DNA of 64,000 nucleotides, from assembly GCA_025917655.1 (NCBI GenBank), contig CP084619.1, forward strand, positions 3,453,001 through 3,517,000, written 5' to 3'. Source of the stretch: Chlorella sorokiniana (lineage: Eukaryota; Chlorophyta; Trebouxiophyceae; Chlorellales; Chlorellaceae). The number at the start of each line of letters is the position of its first letter. Position 1 is the stretch's first letter. Of the stretch, positions 1-11,808 are shown piece by piece. Under the pieces are notes generated by a model, which saw only the letters and a program-made list of their open reading frames with translations, did not search any database and was not told where the DNA came from. Both the position numbers and the translations under genes were made by a program.

Positions 1-559
1 ACAGGTGGGCGTGGGCTGCGCGCCCGCGGTGCACACCATCCTCACAAGCCGCTTTTACATCTCGGTGCTTTGGATGTCTCTGGCCCGGCGCCTTCCCCTC
101 AACCTCCCTCTTCCTTGCCTTACCGCCGCCACTCTGGCACCCTCCACCCCCAGATCTCCATCAACTACGAGGACGAGGGGCGCAGCCTGAGCAGCGAAAC
201 GCGGGCGGCGGTGGAGGAGGAGGTGAAGGCGCTGCTGTCGGCGGCATACGCCCGCGCCAAGGCGGTGCTCAGGCAGCACGAGAAGGAGCTGCATGCCCTG
301 GCGCAGGTGTGTGGGTGTGTGGGTGTGTGTGCGGGGTCCCGAGCGGCGTGCGCAGACTGTGGCCCATCCTGGCCCGCCTGCTGTTGCTTGACGCGAGGCT
401 GGAGCCGTGGCTGCACACCTGCTGGTCACTGAAATGCGTGTCGTGGTCGCTTGTCGCCTGCAGGAGTTGATAGACAAGGAGACGCTGACGGGGGCGCAGA
501 TTCAGGAGCTGCTGGTCCGCGTCAACGGCAGGAGCGGCCGTGCCGCGCCGGCGAGCTGA
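1..559 (+). CDS. FtsH/YME1-type ATP-dependent zinc metalloprotease, 3' end only
   Basis: This is the C-terminal end of an M41 peptidase; the AAA and zinc-binding domains lie outside the window. Two exons are clear: 154-306 (after a cccccag acceptor, before a gtgtgtggg donor) and 464-559, ending at TGA 557-559. They encode the helical tail typical of the family, with motifs SSETRAAVEEEVKALL, AYARAKAVLRQHEKELHALA and KETLTGAQIQELL. Positions 5-153 look like an intron whose upstream exon ends at base 4. The pattern ETR-E-EV-LL-AYARAK-ELHALA-LL-ETL-G-QI is that of mitochondrial i-AAA (YME1, plant FTSH4/11) proteins, which degrade inner-membrane proteins. The mitochondrial assignment is inferred from that similarity alone. 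Confidence 0.85.
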
Positions 560-753
560 TACCGGCTGCGTCGGCTGCACAGGCGTCCTCATACATTTTT
601 CACACACCTACCGTTCCAGCATGACTGATGGTTTCACCTGTGCTCAGCCTCCCTTCTACTGCCAGACAGGCGGGTGCGCGCCACCTGTCGGCTCTCGTGT
701 CGCTGCGTGCACTCGTTGCGCTCTTGCCAAACTGCCCATTGTACCTGCCTGCA

Positions 754-758
754 TGTAA
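754..758 (+). promoter_or_regulatory. TGTAA polyadenylation signal (FtsH gene)
   Basis: TGTAA lies 195 bases after the FtsH stop. TGTAA is the usual chlorophyte polyadenylation signal. The rest of 560-980 shows no supported gene and is read as 3' UTR followed by the ubinuclein promoter. Confidence 0.5.
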
Positions 759-980
759 ACACCTCGCCGAATTCAGCGAGGACTTGAGTAGAGAGCAGGG
801 CATGACAGCATGTTCCCTGTGCTGTTGCCATTTGCTCGACGGAGGCCTGACTGGCTGTGCAGGCTGTACCGCCATTGGCAGTGCCTCACACTGGCGAGGA
901 CTGGTACCGATTGCCCGCTTCGCTATCATCCGAAAGCTGATGTATATTATGAGCTCAAGTTGAGTCCTCCTTACCCTGCC

Positions 981-3900
981 ATGGCTCAGCCGGCCAAGCC
1001 AAGGCGCCGCATAGTCGCGCAGCTGGTGTCCAGCCCCCTTGAAACGCGCCGCGACATTGTGGAGGCGCCTACAGATGCGCCTGGAAGCTCCGCACTGCCC
1101 GGCCTGCCCACCCCTCAGCTCGATCAGCCCGCCCAGAGCAAATGGGCCGAGGAGCACCTGGGAAAGGACCGCAAGGTCTTTGTGGACCTTAACATAAATG
1201 GCGTGGAGGTGGATTGGAAGCAGGCGAGCCTGGCTGTTGAGCCGCCAGAGCGCTCCATTTTTGGCTGTCGACCACTCCTGTTGTTTGCTGATACGGGGAT
1301 TGCACTGCTGCCCGTTCGCCCCCTTCAGATTTTGAAAAGCAGGGGTGTGAATCCGAGCAAAGCTACAGCCAAGCAGACCGAGAGCGGGGCAAGCAATGAC
1401 CCTCTGCTTGTACGGGTGGGCTGAGTGGGATTGCAAGTATCGGTTGCTGCGGCGGTTGGAGCACAATCCTTCCCTGCGCTGCACGCACCTCACTCCATTA
1501 AGCACTGCCAAGGCTTTATGGGTCAACCGTGTTGGATATCTCTCCTTTCACCTTGTGCAGGGCCGTGGCGGGCGCCAAGAGAACCCTTGGAATCGCTTGC
1601 TGGCCAAGCTGGAGGCCACATACTGCGTAAGGAGGGAGGTGTGGGTTGGAGAGGGGGTCCCCTGGGAGCAGGCAATTTCTGCACTGGAAGCCGTGGAACG
1701 ACTTGTGCCGGCCGGCTGTATGTAACCCGAAGCGAATGTATTGGGCTGCTCAGCCGTTGCATTTTGTTGTCCATGCCTCTCAGGTGGGCGCTCTGTCGGA
1801 TGAGGACAGCGAGCAGGGCGAGAACGGCGCTGCCGAGGCCAGCGACAGCGGTTCAGACGCGGAGGAGGAGGGCGGGGAGGGTGGCGCCAAGGAGGGCGAA
1901 GGCGGGGAGGCAGGCGCAAAGGAAGGCGAGGGCGACGGCAAGGCCTCCGACGGCGGCGAGGGCGGCGGCGGCGACAGGAAGAAAGGGGGCAAAAAGGGGG
2001 AGCGGGGGCATGGGGACTACGACTATTTTGACCCCTTCATCGATGATGAGGGTGAGGGGCGGGGGGGAGGGGAGGGGGGGGCAGGCCGTGCTGCGTGGCG
2101 GGCTCATGGAGTGTTGTCAAGTTGAGGGGCTCTGTTGGAGACAGTGCTGCTTCCTCGTGTGCAGAGTTTGTCGAGTTCACAGAGCATGACAAACGGAAGC
2201 CGAAGCATTCCGGCTTCTTCATCAGCAAGGTGCGGTTGGCGTAGCTGTGCAGCGCCCCAGCAGAAACACTCAGCGCAATGCCTGCCCAGCGTATCGTTTG
2301 CGCCGCACCCCTGCAGGGTGAGATTGAGCGCACCGAGGAGATGCTACCGGGTTACGAGGACCTGGAGAAGGAAAAGGGCAGGAAGGGGGCAAGCGCAAGG
2401 CGGAGGAGGATGGGGGCGCCGAGGCGAAGGCTGGCAGCAAGGTGTGAATCAACAGCTTGCACAGCGCTGGTTGACCATCTGTGCTGACAAGCTTGCTGTG
2501 TGACAAGTACCATGCTTACCTCACTTGCCTGCTCAATGGTGTTGCAGGACCCCAAGCCGCCAGGCGAGAAGAAGAAGCGAAAACAGCAGGAGGATGGCAG
2601 CGTCGGTGACAGGGGCGAGAATGACAGGGGTGAGGGCCAGCCTGCAAAGAAGAAGAAGAAAGCGGCGGCTGCTCCTATGGTGGAGGGGAGCGCTGCGCAG
2701 CTGCTCCGCAAGTTGTCAATAGCAGAGCAGGCACGCCTGGCGGGACAGTTGGCTGCCGTGGGAGTGGCACCTGTGGCTGAGGTGCCTGCATCACAGCGCT
2801 CTGGCTCACAGCCGCCCTCAGCCAAGAAGCCGCACAAAGGTGGGCTCCTCATGAGCTACGGTGCTGTGCAAGCTGCTGCGGGTTGGAGAGCACGGGCTGG
2901 CTGGCCTGCTGGCAACGCTGAGCGCGTCTTGTTTCTCCCCTGCGTGCTTGCAGCTCCCTATGAGATCACCGAAGATGTGCGGGCAGCCATTGAGCGCATC
3001 AAGGCAGTTGCAGCGCAGCAGCCGGCCCCGCCGCCTGCGCCGGAGGGCGACGACGGCAGGAAGACACGCAAGATGCTGCCCAAGCCCGTGAAGGATGCGC
3101 TGGCCGACTTCTCCAGCCTCTACTTGCTGCAGCTGGAGGCGCACGGCACCGTGAGTGCTGCAGCGCTGGCCACGAGCCTGAAACGCTTGCAGCAGACGGC
3201 GGTCACGCGGTTGGGGGGTTGCGCAACGGGAAAGCTGCCCCGGGCCTGATTGCGCTGGCCGGTGGCATGCTGGGTGCTCGCCTGCCTGCCTGCACGTTGC
3301 CCATTGCTCCTGTCCTTCTCTCCCCCGCCCTTCCCGGCCCACACACCCCTTGCGCGTGCACACCCACGCTCACCACCCACCACCCCCGCAGGCCGCCGCC
3401 AACCGCATCATGGGCGAGCTGCGCCCCTCGCTGGACCCCTTCTGCTCCCGCACCAGCCTGGGGACCTACCTGCGAGGCGCCAACAAGGCACGCTCGCGGC
3501 CTGCGCCCTTGCGTCGCAGGCCTGGCCTGCTATTTATGCGCGCACCATGCTTGCCACCCACCGCGGGTTTGCTGCCCGCTCCATCAGCTGGATGGCCCTT
3601 GCGTGGCCCGCCTGCCTGCCTGCAGGAGCGCAGGCCCAAGGAAGCGCCGGTGCTGGGCGAGGAGCAGCTGCGCCAGCTCATCGCGGAGCGGTGCAAGCCG
3701 CCGCAGGCGCAGCAGGAGAACTCGGACGACGACTTCCAGGCGCCCGCGCCGCCCGCAGCAGCGCCTCGCCGCCTGGCGGCGCCGGCGGGGACGGTGCGCC
3801 GGGCGGCGGCGCTCCAGCGGCGGCCCCCAAGCAGCAGCAGCCTTACTGGAAGACAGTGGATCGGGCGGTGCAGCAGCGCATACACCACTTCATGAAGCAG

Positions 3901-5952
3901 CGGCTGGGGGTGAGCGTGGGGGCGGGGCGTTGGCAGCGTGCAGCGTCCCTCGAGCCAGCTGCGGGGGCGATGCGCGGTTGCACTCACCCTCGGGCGAGCC
4001 CTCGCCGCGCGTTGCTCCCCGTCTGCAGGCTGCGCCGCTGGACTCCAAGCAGGGCAAACTACTGCAGCAGGAGGTGGCCAACATGTTTCCGCCCGGCTGC
4101 ATGGGTGCGCACGCCTGACTGGCCGCCCAGCTGGCTGGCTCTGTGCAGCGACACCTGCGCACGCTGGAGCTGGCTGGGCATCACGGCGTGGTGGCCCCGC
4201 GGGTTGCGACCCTGGCCCCTCCAGCTGCGGCTGCAGGGGCAGCCTGCCCCACCTCAGCCCACCTTGCATCCCTCATCCCCTCTCTTGTCATCGTCCTGTT
4301 CCGCAGGCCTGGCCGATGTGGCGGCCATGTACGGCCTCGTGGAGCGGCGGGAGGCAGCCAGGGCAGCCAGGGCGGCAGGGAGGCCAAGCTTGCAGCAGCC
4401 GCTGCAGCCGCGCAGGCAACCCAGGCCGCGCAGGCCGCCCCCAGCCGACTGCAGGCGGGCGGGCGGCGGCGGCTGCGCCGGCGGCGGGGAGCGCTCCTGC
4501 AGCGGCTGCTCCTGCCCTTGCGGCTGCCGCCTTGCAGCCTGCTGCCTCGCCTGCTGCGCCGCCTGCGGATCCGCGGCAGGAGGCGCCGCCTGCACCCGGC
4601 CTGAGCCCCGCGGAGCTGTTTGCATCGCTGGCGGTGGCTCAGGCCCAGGAGAAGCTGTTGTCGCCGGCCAAGACGGAGCCGCAGGGGGCTCGGCCGCGCC
4701 TGCAGCTGGCAGCAGCCAGCCCGCCGCCCAGCCTGACCCAGCTGGGCCGCAACAGGTGACGGCGGCCGCAGACGCTGCAGCGCAAGCAGCCATAGCCGCG
4801 GCGGAGGCCCAGGCGCAGTCAGGACAGGCAGCTGCTGTCCCCGCGGCCACGGGCGGCCCAGGCGCGTTGGCAGTGGCGGGCGGCCAAACTGGCTCCCAAG
4901 TGCCCGCGGTGAGCGAAGAGGAGTGCGTCAAGCAGGCGGTGGCGCACGGCGCTGACGAGGCGGCGGTGCGGGAGATGCTGGAGGCCAGCCGGAACAGCAG
5001 ATACGCGCTGATCTACGTCAAGGTGTGGGCTGCGCCGGCACTGCTGCCTGCGTGCAGCCTGGGGGATGGCCGGGTGCGCCCTGCCCTACCCGGCAGATGG
5101 GTGGGGCAACCCCTGGCCCAGCTGGCGTGCCTGCCCGCCCCCTGCAGGCGCTGATGCTGGCTGGCCCCGCCGGCCTCACCACCGCCCAGGTGGCCCAGAA
5201 GGCTCGTGACTGCGGCTGGGAGACCTGGGATGTGGACAAGGCCAAGAAGAAGTGGGTGGCGAGGGCGGGGTGGATGGCATGGGGGCGAGTGTGTGTGTGT
5301 GTGGGGGGGCGGGGAGGCTAGCCCGGCGCAATATACGTCCTGGCTAATGCCACGTTACCCCACATCCCTGAGGGCACTTGAGCCCACGGTGCCTTCATCC
5401 CACGCCCAAAAGCGTAGTTCTTTCTTTCTTTTGGGGGCCATTGCGCAGGCTGGCAATGCATAGGCTGGCAGCGTCTATTTCCAGCAGCTGCTATGTAACG
5501 ACCCCCCTCACGTGCTGTGCTGAGCACTGTGCATGAAGCAAGCCGGCACGCACTGGTCCACTCGCCCCGCCCCTGTGCCGCCCCGCCCCGCCTCCACCCC
5601 ACTGCGCCGCAGCACGCTGTGGCGGGCCAGCTCCCGCGATGGCATTGCCTTCATTGGCAAGAACCGGTACGCGCTGAAGGCTTTCCCCAACATTGTGGAG
5701 CTGCCCCGACCGCACAAGGGTGAGTAGAGGGGGCTGGAGAGGTGCTGCTGGGGCATAGCGGGACTCTGTGGCACATGACTACGAAGGCTGAGTTGTGGAC
5801 CGTTGAGCATTGCCCGCAATAAACCTTGCTGCTTTGCTGCAGGCAAGCCATCCGGCGGCAGCGGGCCCTCCCAGCCCAGTGCTCCTGCTGCGCCACCGTC
5901 GGACAACCCTGCTGTGGGCCCCACTCCTATGCCAACAGGAGCTGCTCCGTGA
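981..5952 (+). CDS. Ubinuclein-like HIR complex subunit with C-terminal winged helix
   Basis: This is the probable HIRA-complex partner that binds histone H3.3. The ATG at 981 opens a basic N-terminus and then FVDLNINGVEVDW. An acidic exon (1784-2051) runs into DYDYFDPFIDD, and exon 2165-2229 gives HDKRKPKHSGFFISKGEIE (last residues from the next exon); together these are the HPC2/ubinuclein signature. Lysine-rich linkers follow, then a middle domain (SLDPFCSRTSLGTYLRG; KQGKLLQQEVANMFPPGCM; DVAAMYGLVERRE) and a long Ala/Gln stretch. Exons 5148-5251 and 5613-5719 encode a compact helix-turn-helix unit (LTTAQVAQKARDCGWETWD ... GIAFIGKNRYALKAF) like HARE-HTH domains; exon 5843-5952 ends at TGA 5950. 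Frames break at 2385-2389 and 3824-3828, each mended by one extra base. The end of exon 1 is unsure; one reading needs a GC donor. Identity is firm; exon detail in 3600-4900 is weak. Confidence 0.75.
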
Positions 5953-6337
5953 CTCAGTCCCTTCCACCAGAACATGCTGCTGCTGACTAGCAATGACTGC
6001 TGATAAAATGATTGCGCTCAACGCTCATGACCGTCTCTTACGCAGAATGTGCCTGGCTCACCCCTTCCGAAATTGCAAGCTTTAGGCACGTTCCACCAAA
6101 CTTGCAACTCGAGGACTTCAAGGCAGTCAATAATGAAAGCGTGGGAAAGAGGTTGGTGTACAGCAACAGGCAGGAGATGGATCCAGGTCAGATAAAAAAA
6201 AAATATAGGGCTCAGTTCGGTTGAGCGGCAGCAGTGGTGCAGGATTGGGATCAGGGCTGTCTCAAAGGCGCACGTTGAAAATGCGGCAGCAGACGACTGC
6301 TGGAAAGAAGGGCTGGAGTGCACCTTCTGCCCTTGCA

Positions 6338-7724
6338 TCACTCTTCCCGTGGCCTGTTGCATGACCCCGTGCGGCCGTACTCGCTGACTGTGTTCTGGAA
6401 GCCACGAAGCTTGATGCAGAGCGGCACACACGTCTCGTCGGTGGAGCTGGGGTCAGGCCACAGCTGCACGCGCGCCCGCCAGTCTGAGGGAGCCATGCAA
6501 GGAACCACAGTGAGCCTGGTGCGCACCTACACTGGAACGAAACAGGGATGCAGCAATCCTGCATGCAACCCACTCCCCAAGCCACTTCTCAGGACCACAG
6601 GTGATGGCGAGGCCGCGGTGCTGCCGCTCACATCCATCGCCGACGCCAGGGATGCCGATGCAGGCACGTGCCACCGTGAACGCCGCTATCCTGCACTTGT
6701 CCTTGTACGCCCAGGGTACCAGCTGCAGCGCAGGCAATGCATGGAGAATGTCATCAGCGCAGCCTTGGCCAGCAGGGCACCCAGTATGGAGCTGGCGTTA
6801 CGGATGACGCCTCCCGATTCCTTATGTGTGCTTTGCATGCCCTGCCCCGCCCCCCTCTCAGCGACCCCTAGCAACCTACTCCGTTGACAATGGTCGTCAT
6901 GTCTGCATAGCCGCAGGTTTCCATCTGCTCGGCGTCATGCATGAGCGTGAAGGCGGCGACATCGGGGCCGCTGGCGCCCGTCATGTCGTCTGCGGTTCAG
7001 GGGAGGGCCGGGAGGGGTGAGAGGCTCTGCTGCTGCCAGTGCGGTGGAGCAGGGCTGTGAGGCTGTTCCTGGAGCTAAGGAGGGTTTGCTTATCATAGAC
7101 GCATTAGTGTTGTCCTCACCATTGCAGTACCACTGGCGTGAGGGGTGCATGTCGCAGGTGCCCTTCTTGCCGGGCTCCACGTCCTGGACGAAGCCGGGGC
7201 CTGGTGGGGCGCCGTTTGTGGTGCCAGGGGCGATGAAGCCGGAGGGCAGGGGTGTGGCGGGCTGCACGGCTGGCGGCGGCTGCAGGGACACTTCTGGTGG
7301 CGGGGGTGACGCTGACACTGGAGGGGGCAGAGAGGCTGCAGGGTTGCTGGGCATGGGCGGTGGCGGTGCCAGCACAGGAACCGGGCTGGGCTGGAAATTG
7401 CTGGCGCAGGGGCTGGGACTGGTGGTAGCGGCGATGGTGGCGGGCTTGTGGCCAGCGCTGGAGGTGGGGGACCGGCCAATGCTCTATTGCCGTTGCTGCC
7501 TGGCTCCTGATTGCTCTGTTCAGTAACAGTGCCATCCAGGGAGGCTGGTGAGGCTGGGGAGGGCCAGCCATGCTAGATCCTGTCGGAGAGCCACCGCTTT
7601 TGGAGCCCAGCAGCACCCCAGCGGCCACTCCTCCCGCAACAAGCAGCAATACGACTCCTGCAGCTCCGTAAATGACCCATTCGCGCCCCGTCCGCTCCTC
7701 TTTCTTGTGCCAGGGAACCCCCAT
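6338..7724 (-). CDS. Single-pass (type II) membrane protein, Pro-rich stalk, Cys-rich ectodomain
   Basis: Not recognised. From the ATG at 7724 a 16-residue basic tail (MGVPWHKKEERTGREW) precedes one hydrophobic segment (VIYGAAGVVLLLVAGGVAAG). A proline-rich stalk follows (runs such as PPPPMP and PPPEVSLQPPP) and then a Cys-rich domain: KKGTCDMHPSRQWYCN; DDMTGASGPDVAAF; METCGYADM; LHTGCPAGQGCADDIL; YKDKCRIAAFTVARACIG; and a last exon with VPCMAPSDWRARVQLW ending at TGA 6340-6338. The order suggests a signal-anchored protein facing the secretory lumen or cell wall. Splice sites near 6980/7128 and 6790/6880 fit GT-AG; the joint in the stalk and the one before the last exon are unresolved. The start could lie in an upstream exon. 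Function unknown. Confidence 0.5.
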
Positions 7725-9589
7725 GTCTGTAAGTTCCGGCGCCGCAAGGTTCTCGCAAACCAGCTGTGGTGGCGAAGGATCTGTATAGCTGGCGCTTGAA
7801 TACGCCGTGGCACGCAAAACGCGTGCCGCGTTGTCGTTGGAGTCTCCGCGCCCCAACCGCAGGAAGTCACGGTTGCAAGGAGACGCAGATGGTATACATG
7901 GCCACAATTGCGGTAACTGAAGCCCTTAATGCGCCGGTCAGTCGAAGCTGAGCCTCCAGCCGCTGCCTGGAACATGTGGCACCCCCACAGCGCAGCGTGC
8001 GTGACATGCCCGCCGTTGGAGTGACCGCCACTGGTAAAGAGCTTTACGGAATTGCTCTCGTAAGAGGTGATTGAGATTAGAGTAAAATTGACATGCTTAT
8101 TATCAGACATGTCCATTGAGTGATGCCGCATCAAGGTGAGGGTATCTCCCAGTCAGGGTGTACGCTATGCAAGTGCGACTGTCGATGACAGGTATATATA
8201 CGTAGCTGTAGCAGCATTCCCGCATCCTTCAGGCTTGCAGTGAATCTCATGGCACCCCAAGGGAGCCATGCCACTCGAGGTTGCACTTGCTATCCAAATA
8301 CCCAAGAGGGCCCTCAGGGCGAAGAGTGATTCTCTGCTCATGCATCGCGCACGACGTACAGCAGCTCAGTAGAGTCATGGAACTCTCACAGGATGGGGTC
8401 TGTCGCAAAACCATGGCAGAGTTGTATCTACAGCTTGTGCTCCGTGGCTGGCGCCATGTCGTTGTGAACGTCGTGTTAGATACAGTGCCTTTAGAATCAA
8501 CAGTGCCTGCACCGGCAAAAACTTCGAGCTGGCTTCTGTCGCAGCCAAGTTGGACGGTCGCTCGGAAGCCAAGAGCCCCCTTGCAAGGCCCATGCTTTGC
8601 GCGCTGCGATGTGTCGTGGCCCCTCACGTGCGGGCGGCTGCTCAATGGGCCGCCGCTTCGTGACCAACCACATATTCCTTTATTGACGCCCGAAAGCTCG
8701 CATACCGTCCACAAGGCAGACAGCCAGGCCCACAACCCGAACACTTGTAAGTCCGTGTAAGTTTCATGGCGAGTAAGCGGGCGAATGGTAGTGGCATCAA
8801 ACCTCTGTGCGATACATGGCCTAACAACGGCGTGGGTGGTGTGACGGGAACCGGCAAAGGTGCGCTTGGAACCAACCAGGTTGTCCACCTCCGCCAGGGC
8901 TCGTTACAGTCGTCGACCTGTTGATGGAAGCTAGCTGTACTTCCCTTGCAACAGGAAACCCCTTCTTTGCTGGCGGCTATGGATCTGCTGGTGGCATGGG
9001 TGCTATGCCCTTCCACACGTTTGACGGCCTGCCCAGCGAGCTGCGGCGCTCAGTGTCGGCGCGAATGTTTGTTGAAGCTAAGCCTCTTACAGACAGCACG
9101 CATCCACCCTCCTCTGTCTGCCCTGGCGTCGTGTCATGCTCCAATGGCGAGCTGGCATCTCATCTTACTGTTGCGAACATGGCAGACTGATTCCAAGCCA
9201 AAGCCACCCATACCTTTCAAAGCCGGCCATCAGCTCCGAATGAGTTGATGCCCCCAACAAACAACAACACCTTCTCTTTATTGTCACTGCATAGCGCATA
9301 GTTGCCAGCATTGTCGCTACTAATCCCCCACCTCGTTCCTGCCCCCGAGGCTTCATTACGCAAGCAATGCAGCACTGCTTTCCTTGATTCTGACCTGTAG
9401 TTTGTAGGTTGTTTGGAAGCGCAATCATGATGCTGGCAATTTTTCTCCGGATAGTTTTGGTCCCTGTGCGGCCGCTGCATTGTCAAAAGTACATGCTCAC
9501 CAGTAGCTTGATGTCCCAACGATGACCCCCATGCATACAGCTGCTTTGAAAGCCTGCGGATTTCTTGTTCACCTGCTCACTTGCTGCTG
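7725..9589. other. Intergenic region, no confident gene
   Basis: This 1.9 kb lies upstream of the membrane protein and downstream of the phosphatase. It is less GC-rich than the flanks and holds several open frames of 80-210 codons on both strands (8247-8888 minus, 8281-8760 plus, 8921-9190 plus). None shows a recognisable motif, a convincing splice pattern or flanking signals. The frame at 8921-9190 (with NPFFAGGYGSAGGMG) is the least unlikely candidate for a small gene. Confidence 0.5.
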
Positions 9590-9594
9590 TTACA
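9590..9594 (-). promoter_or_regulatory. TGTAA polyadenylation signal (phosphatase gene)
   Basis: TGTAA on the minus strand, about 117 bases after the stop of the phosphatase gene. Confidence 0.5.
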
Positions 9595-9710
9595 TGTTAG
9601 CGCAACACCACGATCAACAGCAGAATAGGCAGTCCAATGGTGCGTTGGCAGAGGGCGATGCAGAATGTTCTGCTGATCTCAAACGGGTTCTTGCCTGCCA
9701 CGCAAGGCAC

Positions 9711-11808
9711 CTATGGGTTGTGGAGCGCCCACCGGAAGCGGCGCATTCTTGGCGGCTGCTGGCGGGGCGGGGACAGGCTTGCCTGCCGCATGGTGCTGCC
9801 CTGGTTGTGCAGGGGGGCCACATTTTCCTGCTCTACCTCGCTGAGCCGCCGCACTGTGCTGTCATTCAGGATTTCCAGCACCTGCGACACAACAGTGGGC
9901 AGTCAAGCGGGCGGGCGAGCAGCGCACACAACGTCCAGCGTCCCCTCCTGCCCTGCCCAGCCACTGGGTGCTGCAGCGGCATCAGCAGGGCTTCCCTCCC
10001 CATCACGCCCACCTCTGGGCTTCCATCGCCGCAGCCGCGCGACAGGCCCACGTCCACGCGGAGCACCCGCCCCTCGCACGCGCTGTTGATGCCGCCCTCC
10101 TGGATGGTGTGCCCCACCACCATGCGCGACGCGCCCGGCACCCGCGCCAGCACCTCCCGCAGCTGCTTGCAGTCGCAGTGGTCGGCGGCGGCGGCGGAGT
10201 AGGCGCGGGACCACACCACCGCGCTGCGACCCGACAGGAACCGCGGTTTGTCGGCGGCGGCGCCCGACAGCATCCATTCCTGCGGCAGTGTGCAAGAACG
10301 TGTGAGGGGGAAGCGCATCCGGGGGCCCAGAGTGGCGAGCCTGGGACGCACAACCCCAGCTTCGCGCCATGTCGGCATTAGGTCTTGTGGCTTGCCTCAG
10401 GCCAGGCCTGCTGCGGCCGCTCCCGCTCCGCGTCCCGCCAGCCGGCTGCCTCTGCCCCTCAGCCCCCCACCTGTGTCTCCCGGTTGATGCGCTCCAGGCC
10501 GTAGTCGACGTGGTGGCGCAGCACGCCGCCGTGCACAAACAGGGTGGACCCCACCTGCAGCACCACCGGGTTGACGGCCAGGAAGCGGCGCGTCACCTCG
10601 CCCCCGGCCGCAACGCTAGAGTACGTGCCGCGGCGCCGGCTCTCGCGTCCCCAGGGCGCTGGCCCTCCCGCCGCTGGCTGAGCAGGTCCCGCAGGCTGGC
10701 CGCCGCCGCGCTGCAGCCGCACTTGGCCTTCAGCGCCGCAGCCAGGGTGTGCCCATGCAGCCAGTGGGAGAAGCTGCGGGCGTCGCCGCAGGGTGAGCAG
10801 CGTGACTGGCTGAGCGGGTGCGCGAGCCAAGAAGCCAACAGCGCTTCAGCCGCGGTGCAGGCTCAGCGTGGCGTCGCGCTGCACTATCGCTGGCCCCCGT
10901 CCTGGCGGCAGCCAAGTAAGCGCCATGGGCGGGGCTGCCGTCGCAGCCCCACCCCACCCAGACGCGCCGTCACCCACCTAGCCACGCCACCGCGTGTTGC
11001 GTAGCGGTACTGTCCCGCCACATTCATGGTCTCATGGTTGCCGTTGAGCACGTGCACCGCGCCCCCGCAGCAGCCGCAGAACGCCGCAGCCGCTCCAGCC
11101 AGTAGAGCAGGGGCAGCTCCTGGTCGCCGCGGTCCAGCAGGTCTCCCACCTGGCCGAGGGTCGGGTGGGCGAGGGGAGGGCCGTGGGCGCATGGGCGGGT
11201 GGCAGCACGGCACGCGCAGCGGCCCTCCCCCTTGCTGCGACCTCTGCATTACCGTGTTGCTCTCGCAACTGCATTGACAGCTGCAAGCCCAAGCTGCAAA
11301 AGCTGGTTTCATGCCCATGCTGGCCCTGGAGCAGCATGGCTGGCGCCAGCCCAACCTGCACCACTGTGGTTGTGCCGCCAGTCCATTGATCACGTTCATC
11401 AATGAGACCCGCAAGCTGGAAAGCCCGCCGCGCCTTGTGCAGGTCGCCGTGCAAGTCGCCAATCGCCACCAAGCGCGGCACGGCGGGCAGCACGGTGGGT
11501 GGTGGGGCTGGCTGGGGCGGTGGGCTTGGCGAGCGCGGCACAACGGGGCCCTGTGCTTGCAGCACATCTATCATGGTGTGCACAAATGAGTGCCATAGCT
11601 GCGATAGGGAAGCATCAGACAAAGCCAGGTTCTTGAGCAAAGTCCAAAAGTCAGGACCGGCCTTGGCTATTCCGTCATGCCGCTGGCGGCAGCCACCGTC
11701 GCAAGGCTCCCGCCACGTAAAGGACAGGAATGCATCTTTTCAAGTCTGTCTTACCTGTGAAAAATCCGCAGGACAGCTAGGGGACGAAGAGGACGCTGCT
11801 GGCCACAT
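9711..11808 (-). CDS. Shewanella-like protein phosphatase (SLP, PPP superfamily)
   Basis: A metallophosphatase of the bacterial-derived SLP group found in plants and algae. Exons on the minus strand: 11808-11755 (ATG start), 11682-11356, 11149-10978, one ending at 10471, 10279-10013 and 9881-9711 (TAG). All PPP metal and phosphate motifs are visible: VAIGDLHGDL, VGDLLDRGDQE, NGNHETMN, FVHGG and VVGHT. SLP-specific text is strong too: WTGGTTTVVQVGD, DYGLERINRE, HCDCKQLREVLARVPGASRM, GHTIQEGGIN and RVDVGLSRGCGDGSPE. Frames break at 11062-11066 (before the GNHE motif) and at 10601-10605; in each case one extra base in a five-base run restores the family sequence. The left edge of the fourth exon is not fixed. 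Plant SLP1 is plastidic and SLP2 is not; the short N-terminus here does not decide between them. Confidence 0.85.

Noticed and set aside
600-1526. 308-codon open frame on the minus strand
   Set aside because: It has no motif and lies opposite the ubinuclein first exon; a GC-rich shadow frame.
3250-5154. 634-codon plus-strand open frame as a single gene
   Set aside because: It reads straight through several clear introns of the ubinuclein gene; only parts of it are coding.
8247-8888. 213-codon minus-strand open frame
   Set aside because: No motif, no splice or polyadenylation support, and unremarkable composition; kept only as part of an intergenic note.
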